Shown here: piece after piece, positions 58,357 through 64,000 of the stretch | Position numbering within the stretch: position 1 is the stretch's first letter | How the letters are laid out: the number at the start of each line of letters is the position of its first letter | From: Lotus japonicus | Taxonomy: Eukaryota; Streptophyta; Magnoliopsida; Fabales; Fabaceae | Direction: 5' to 3' | Assembly (NCBI RefSeq): GCF_012489685.1 | Contig: NC_080044.1 | Span: forward strand, 32,357,021-32,421,020 | DNA: 64,000 nt | Made by a program: the position numbers and the translations under genes | Notes under the pieces: model-generated | Databases searched by the model: none | Told to the model about the DNA's origin: nothing | What the model saw: the letters and a program-made list of their open reading frames with translations, nothing else

Positions 58357-58781
58357 TGATTGATAGAAAGAGAGAATGTGTGAAAGAAATAGATGGCGGG
58401 AAAGGCCACTTGGAATTTGGTTCCCTCCACCGCTAATCATCGTGCAAAGATAAAAATGCCAAAATAAATAGGTCAATTTTTTTTCGAGTATTTTTTTTTA
58501 AATAATGAGAAAGTTCTTTTTTTATACCAAAACCAGGTGAAAAAAACGAGATTTATCGGTCGGGGGTAGTTTTTGATGGAATATGCACTAGTAGCTTAAT
58601 ATTATTTATATTTAATTATTACAGCCTAAATATTCAAGAGATACCTATAGGGTCACACGCATAGAATTAACCCACTAGAATGTAATATAATGCCTTATTG
58701 GACCAGGTTCATTAGAAGAACACTTATTGGGCAAAGTTCATTAGATGAGCCCAATAGGCATTACGGAGAATTAGGGTTAGC
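58357..58781. other. FYR/WD40 gene upstream region
   Basis: Promoter-side spacer of the minus gene, 425 bases, cut off by the gypsy LTR. It contains an imperfect direct repeat 'aggttcattagaagaacacttattggg' / 'aagttcattagatgagcccaatagg' (about 58705-58762). Confidence 0.4.
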
Positions 58782-59269
58782 TGTAACACCCCGATTTCGG
58801 TGGCGTCACTTTAGTAACCAAAAAGAAAGTTTAAGCGGAAAAACGTGAATTATATTTATTTTTTTTTATAATAGAACCAAAGACTGAAAGAAATAAACCC
58901 CCAACAAAAGATAACAGAACTAATGTATAATATAAATACAGCCCCCGCTGTAAGTTGCAAACCACGTCACGAGTAAACCTCCAGTGACGGAAAGTAGTTG
59001 AAAGTAACGCCCGTAGGCAAATGTAAAATCCAAAAGGAAGATCAAGTGTTCGCAACACTATCCCTCAAAAATGAGAATAAGTTAGCCCAAACGGTCTGAA
59101 AGAATACTTCCTAAGTCCAACCAACTTTCTGTGATTCCCGTAAAGAAACCACACAAAAAGCTATAGGCGGGAAACTACCCTGTCCCCAAAGAAAATGATG
59201 ACGGTCAGAGCTAAGACTCTACTCCTACACTAATCCTATCTCGAGGAGCTCACACCAGCACTCAAACCT

Positions 59270-59470
59270 ACGTGCTAGCATGATCGCCGTCCGAATCTGA
59301 ATCCAGAACGACCAAGTCTATGTACACCATCCGTCCTCCTCTCGCTACCGCGATGCGCTCCTATCCCGGCATCTCGAACCTAGTTCCCCCCCGAAGGGTG
59401 AACCATCGTGAATCAGTCCGCCATAGACATCTGACAAAGGGCGTTTGTCCGCCAAAGCACACACAGAAGA
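59270..59470 (-). other. Diverged relic of the LTR-embedded frame
   Basis: On the minus strand, blocks equivalent to those of the solo LTRs recur out of a single frame: a CFGGQTP-like start, SPFGG/GTRFEM, and VYIDLVVLDSDSDGD, corresponding to VFGRSACC, SPSGGIRFEL and VVDLDTEMITVDSDSD in the inner LTR. This suggests a shared ancestral frame. Confidence 0.35.
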
Positions 59471-59789
59471 CGCGAGGGTCAACTCCAAAGAATTATGTAA
59501 ATAATACCACCAATAGATATAGATAAGAGAATAGCCACTTAGGCTTATAGCTAGGGATAACATCCTAGGGTTGTATATTTCACAATGAATATAAAAGACG
59601 AAACAATTAGCATGCATCAGATAAGATTAACAATTATCAATCACACTCAGCGATTCAATAAGTTATATCTAGAAAACTCGATAAGCAATATATCAACGAA
59701 TATAGTTAAAGTGCATGATATGTCAATGCAACGGTAATCATAATAAGATGCATGGTGTGCCAATGCAGAATATGCTGACACAAACCCGA

Positions 59790-60340
59790 ATAACGTCACT
59801 CTGCTTGGCGACGGGACAAACCAATGGTATTGCCACTTAAAGGCTGGGCACCTCGAGACGGTCGTAACACTGGCCTCGTGTTTAACCATTTCTGCTCGGG
59901 CGTCACTTATCACCTTTGGCTATAGTCAAGACGGTACAAACTCTACATGGTTCGACCATTTCTGCTTGCTATGCCGGACATCAACAGGCACGATACAACT
60001 CTACATGGATGATCGTTACCTCCTGTTGTGCCAGGTATAATCAGGACCGATTCAACTCTACACGGCTGATCGTTGCTTCCTGCTATACCAAAGTACTCCA
60101 CTTGGCACTTCATCGCGTGTATGCATGGGTGCAATATGGTTAGCTAAACAACGATTCGTCCTCACAGGTAAAATTGGTTCATTGACCAAAGGCTTCTACA
60201 ACGAGAACCCTAGGCTATAGTCAAGTCGGTTGTGACCCTACGGGTTTAACCATTCTGCTTGCTACGCCAGACATCAACAGGCACGATACAACTCTACACG
60301 GCTGACCGTCACTACCTGTTGTGCCAAGTGTACTCTACTA
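59790..60340. repeat. Diverged repeats in the gypsy LTR
   Basis: Imperfect copies of 'caactctacacggctgatcgttgcttcctg' and of 'accatttctgcttgctatgccggacatcaacaggcacg' at about 59935-60000, 60020-60090 and 60240-60325. They occupy the same relative place as the minisatellites in the solo LTRs. Confidence 0.7.
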
Positions 60341-61153
60341 GGTACCTTACTAATGCCCAGACCCTTGGCTAAAGCCCGTCTTCAAATTCTTTTCCATAAA
60401 AATGAGTTCCCTTAAAACAATATTTCTTTTATTAGGTAAAGTGTTCCATCGTGAGTTAATCCATTATGTCGTTAATTCCAAAGTTCAGTTTTCATTTCCA
60501 ACACCTTTCAAAATAAAGTTCCCAAAGCTAGGATCACCGACCCATTCCCGTTTTCCAAACTCACTTTCATTCCTAAGTCTTTTCTGTTGAATCATCGTCA
60601 TTAATTAAAACATTATATTCTTAGTAAGTATATTATGGATTTATTTACATAAAACATATTATGATTATTTTCGGTCCAAAACTCTATAAGTTCAAAGTTC
60701 CCATCAAACCCAAACAACTCTCCGAGAAAACACTAGATCCCCTAAAACAATGAAGGTTCGAATCTTGGTCCGACCTAACAAACGTTCCCAAAACAAACCC
60801 GTCCCGTCAAACTTTCTCACACTCTCAAAATAAAATCGGCATGACCTGCCCCTTATTCTCACTCCTCAGTATCACAGATATAAGTGTAATAGCATAGTTA
60901 AATTAGCACAATCCAACAATCATAGCTCATATATCAACACAACCTAAGTTAACCACATAACACTTAGCATATAGGGCAGATATCACACATCCTAGATTAA
61001 CCATTTAGCACATAGCATGTGATTCAAACTCAAAACAATTCAAGCGATAAATGATTATCAATTGTCAGCCGTAGCCTCAGAAAACATTTCTCAGTCAAAC
61101 ACAAATAAGTGCATAAACAATAAATCAAGTCGAATTCGTCGATACCTAAAGCA

Positions 61154-62518
61154 TTAGCTAGTATTCAGTGAGAAGCCCTCACCTTGGCCAATTTCCATAC
61201 TAAGGTGCAACTCCGATCCGATTACATCTTTGTTTGCCTGCGTCGGCTCGATTCCTTCCATTGTGTAGCTTCGATGCAGGGTGCTTCCGTTCATCGTACG
61301 AAAATCAAGTTTCTGAAACTTGTCGGCGACGAGTCGCCAGAGAAAGTTGCGGCTCACGGGGTTGACGGAGGAACTGTCGCCGGAGACACAAAGGTAGGTT
61401 GTTCCTTCATCCTTTCGCGGCCAGAAACTCAACGGCGCTGTCCGTTTCCCCAAAGAGTCGACGGTTTGCCCAGAAAGCTCAGCCGAAGGTCGACGGTGGT
61501 TGTCGGGGTCGTCAAATAAAATGACCCAAATACGAAATTGAAGATAGTGGTTTGCTCTCCTCACGGCAAGGATCGTAGCGGTATCCTCCGTTTTTCCATC
61601 GGTCGCCGGAGTTGACCGGAAAGAGCTCCCGAAGGCGGCAGCGGCGGCGGTCGACGGCGACGGAACGACGATCCGGGATATGGGTCTTGTTGTGGACGTT
61701 GCAAGGGTTCCAACGGTACTAACCTCGCTGTGAGCGGAGGTCCGAGTACACCGGAATCGAAGGTTGAAGTTTTGCGATGTCGACGGCGTCGTTGGTTCTG
61801 TTTCACGTTGTCTTCGTTGCTTCCATGGAGATGGTTGTGGTGCTTTTGGCCATGGAGAAAGAAGCTTGTGGTGATGGCTGGTGTTTTGTTTTGGGTGGAG
61901 AAAAATGATCCATGGTGGTGGTTCCTTGGAGAAAATAAGAAGAAGCTTTGTGATGGCTTCTTTGTGGCTTGTGCGTGAAGGAGAAGGAGGGACGGTGGAG
62001 GCTGGATTCCTCATGGTTGTTACGGTCATGAGGAGGAGGAGTGGTGGTCTCGTGGTGGTTGTGGCACTCGGCCATGAGAAAAGAGGAGTGGCCGTGGAGG
62101 TGGTTGGCTTCCATGGTTGTTTCATGGTGGAAGATAAGAAGCTTGGTGATGGGGATGGAGTTGTGTAGCTGCTGCAAGTGAATGGAGAAGAAGATGATGG
62201 TTGGGGTGCTGCCATGGTGGTTCGTCCATGGTGAGAGGAAGAAGAAATGGTGATGGTGGCCAGCGGTGGCATCTCGTGGAGAGGGAGAAGGGGACGTGAG
62301 TGAGAGGTACCATGGTGGTGTGGGGGCTGCACAAGGAGGAAGAAAGAAGGAATGGGCGCTGGTGGGTGCACGTTGGAAAAAGAAAAGAATGGAGATAAAA
62401 TTGATATATGTTGGTGGTGGTGTTTGCTGCAGCTTTTGGAAAATAAGCAGAAGAAGAAGTAGAAAGGAAAGGAGAAGGGACATAATATATATAGAAGAAG
62501 AAGTAGGAAATGGGTCAA
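61154..62518 (-). other. Low-complexity open frame in the gypsy LTR
   Basis: 454 codons open in the LTR sense direction, rich in Ser, Pro, His and Thr, with an apparent hydrophobic N-terminus. A second frame is also open (61803-62609), which indicates that repeated CCACCATGG-type sequence depleted of stops explains both. I do not regard it as a proven protein. Confidence 0.3.
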
Positions 62519-63489
62519 GGAAGAAAAATGAAGAAAAAGTGTAATGAGAGAGAGAGATGTCGACAGAATGAGGATAGGATGGATAGATATTTAGTAAAGA
62601 TATTTTCAAAAGATATTTTGTAAACCGGTACAGATTTGTTTAGATATCGAAGGATTTAGCTCATAGAGTTAAGATAAAAATTTGAGAGTGATTTCCGATT
62701 CATCCTACTGATTCCAATGTATTCTAGACACGATATTCTCCCCGCTGAATCTTCTAATACTTCAAAGAAATATCGGTATGATTTTTGGTTTTCGAGGCTT
62801 GTTTTTAATGCTATATATAGAGGTTGGCAAAACGCGGGAAAATGAAAGTTTCGCGAATCTGATTTTTCCGGCTTCATTCTCCATGAATTCTAAGATAGGT
62901 TTTGGCGACATAATACCAAAACTCAACAGAGGTTTCCTTGTATTTTAGGTGGCTAACGCAAAGTCGGTGTAAAAACTATTTTACCCGATAAGTTACTTTT
63001 TGCATCGAATGTCGGAATAGAAAACTTCCTTCTGAAGAAAGATTGAAATCATCAAGAGAAATGGGTGTATGCGTGTGGAATCTTCATTTGAAGCTCTGAA
63101 TAGAAAAAGTCTTCATCGTCGGGTGATTCTAGGGTTTTGAAATACCAGGGTTTCGGTTTCGGCAAACTTCCGATGATTGGAATCGGACGTTCGTAGATCC
63201 TAGAGTTTCGCCTCGAAACGATTGTGATATATGGAAAAAGAGAAGTTCTAACATTTCTCTGAAGATTTTTGGAATAAATTCCTACAGTGTTCCAACGGTG
63301 GAAGATTTTTGGAAATTTATTCTTATAGTGTTCCAAGGGTGGAAGATTAGTCTTTTCCTGAACTTTCTCCTTCATAAATTTATTTCACTAAATAAACTCT
63401 TGTTCAGGTTTCTCTTCACAATACGTCAAACCTAATCGTAAATGGAAATCTCTCCCACTTATTCTAAGCTTAAAAACTTGGGTCTTACA

Positions 63490-63510
63490 TTACTACCCTC
63501 CAAAAAGAAA
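63490..63510 (-). promoter_or_regulatory. Polypurine tract of the right gypsy element
   Basis: Reads TTTTTGGAGGGTAGTAA on the minus strand immediately before the LTR start; its position between the pol end and LTR is the expected one. Confidence 0.75.
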
Positions 63511-64000
63511 GTTTCGTCCTCGAAACTTAGGGTTCAGTAAAAACTCTGGATATTATTCCTTGATCTTCTCCTCTAACTCCCATATGGCACCGTCTGTGTC
63601 TTTGTTCCAAATAACTTTCACTAAAGCACTCAGCTTTCCCTTCGATTGTTTCACTCTTCTAGTCCCAATGTTGACCGACGGCGTCTCAACAGACCTATCA
63701 TCTTCAACTTTCCGAGATTTAACTACAATCGTAAATGCTAACAGCACTAAATCCCTTATTCGGTTGCAGTCCAAAAGACAAGGATAGTGGGACAACCAAT
63801 CCATTCCTAGGATAACATCTAGGTTCTGTTAAGTCAATCAAACAGTTAGTACTCATCATGAGATAGCATCTAACATGCTATACAATATGATTAAGCACTA
63901 ACTTCAATCAATTCTAAGCGAAAAATCGCTTGCAGACAATCAATTTTTTTACTCTTTGCAGAGTCACACAACCTAGCACAGAAGACCTATTCCCCAAAGA
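63490..64000 (-). pseudogene. Gypsy internal remnant: protease joined directly to pol C-terminus
   Basis: Minus frame 63804-63553 starts MDWLSHYPCLLDC (retropepsin region; VILG precedes it in frame) and, only about 40 residues on, reads ALVKVIWNKDTDGAIWELEEKIKE, the chromodomain-like end of chromovirus pol. After the stop the sequence still reads as NPKFRGRNFLFGG-like coding before the purine tract. The RT, RNase H and integrase, about 800-1000 residues, are missing between. Upstream (about 63840-63815) a LIDLTE-like block is in another frame. So this is a nonautonomous deletion derivative that continues past the right edge. Confidence 0.75.

Larger units (their letters stand above)
58782..63489 (-). 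repeat. 4.7-kb gypsy 3' LTR (minus)
   Basis: On the minus strand it begins TGTAAGACCC at 63489 and ends GGGGTGTTACA at 58782, the same termini as the solo LTRs at 24205-42570, but the body is diverged. Immediately outside its start lies the purine tract TTTTTGGAGGGTAGTAA and the end of pol, so this is a 3' LTR, not a solo LTR. It contains repeats (59790-60340), a low-complexity open frame (61154-62518), and blocks resembling the LTR-embedded frame of the other copies (about 59290-59470). Confidence 0.85.

Noticed and set aside
58293..58430. Upstream in-frame start (MEGTK) of the FYR/WD40 protein
   Set aside because: The extra 46 codons would be translated from a CT-rich tract that looks like a 5' leader; the MAKTR start fits the N-terminus of such proteins better. 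Not excluded.

Overview
This is a window of a plant nuclear genome, most likely from a papilionoid legume. The evidence is spliced genes with GT-AG introns, an APETALA1-type MADS-box gene, a secreted cysteine-rich defensin-like gene, and a dense set of plant-type retroelements (chromovirus Ty3/gypsy, a SIRE/Maximus-like Ty1/copia element, LINEs and a TRIM). The species cannot be fixed from sequence alone.

Layout. 1-4286: a chromodomain Ty3/gypsy element (+ strand, running off the left edge) whose 3' LTR abuts the gag start of a second gypsy element on the minus strand, so one element appears to sit inside the other. 4665-7314: the five 3' exons of a GEKO1-type D-aminoacyl-tRNA deacylase gene, with a MITE-like hairpin in one intron; the N-terminal half lies outside the window or is lost. 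8700-10860: a decayed LINE. 11143-11892: a nonautonomous element with terminal inverted repeats. 13750-23538: a complete eight-exon AP1/SQUAMOSA-clade MADS-box gene. Its introns carry two 5'-truncated LINE tails, each with a target-site duplication (TSD), a TRIM, and a long LINE with a 881-codon open reverse transcriptase ORF.

24205-42570 is a three-layer retrotransposon stack readable to the base: an outer minus-strand gypsy solo LTR (TSD GTATC) was hit by a plus-strand solo LTR of the same family (TSD AAAAC), which was hit by a 10.2-kb SIRE-like copia element (TSD AGTGC) with two nearly identical 1207-bp LTRs. The copia element carries gag, pol, a third ORF of the 'putative plant transposon protein' type, and an antisense coiled-coil ORF with its own TATA box and AATAAA. 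The last is the most unusual item in the window. The gypsy LTRs themselves carry a conserved, partly duplicated open frame.

43136-43588 is a two-exon gene for a secreted protein with two tandem 8-Cys defensin-like domains. 47490-58292 (minus) is a complete 15-exon gene for a 1211-residue FYRN/FYRC protein with a probable WD40-like C-terminal half; its last intron has taken in gypsy integrase debris. 58782-63489 is a 4.7-kb gypsy 3' LTR (minus), followed to the right edge by an internal region in which the protease is fused directly to the C-terminal end of pol, i.e. a nonautonomous deletion derivative.

All gene models were built by hand from splice consensus, reading phase and recalled family sequence; no search was run.
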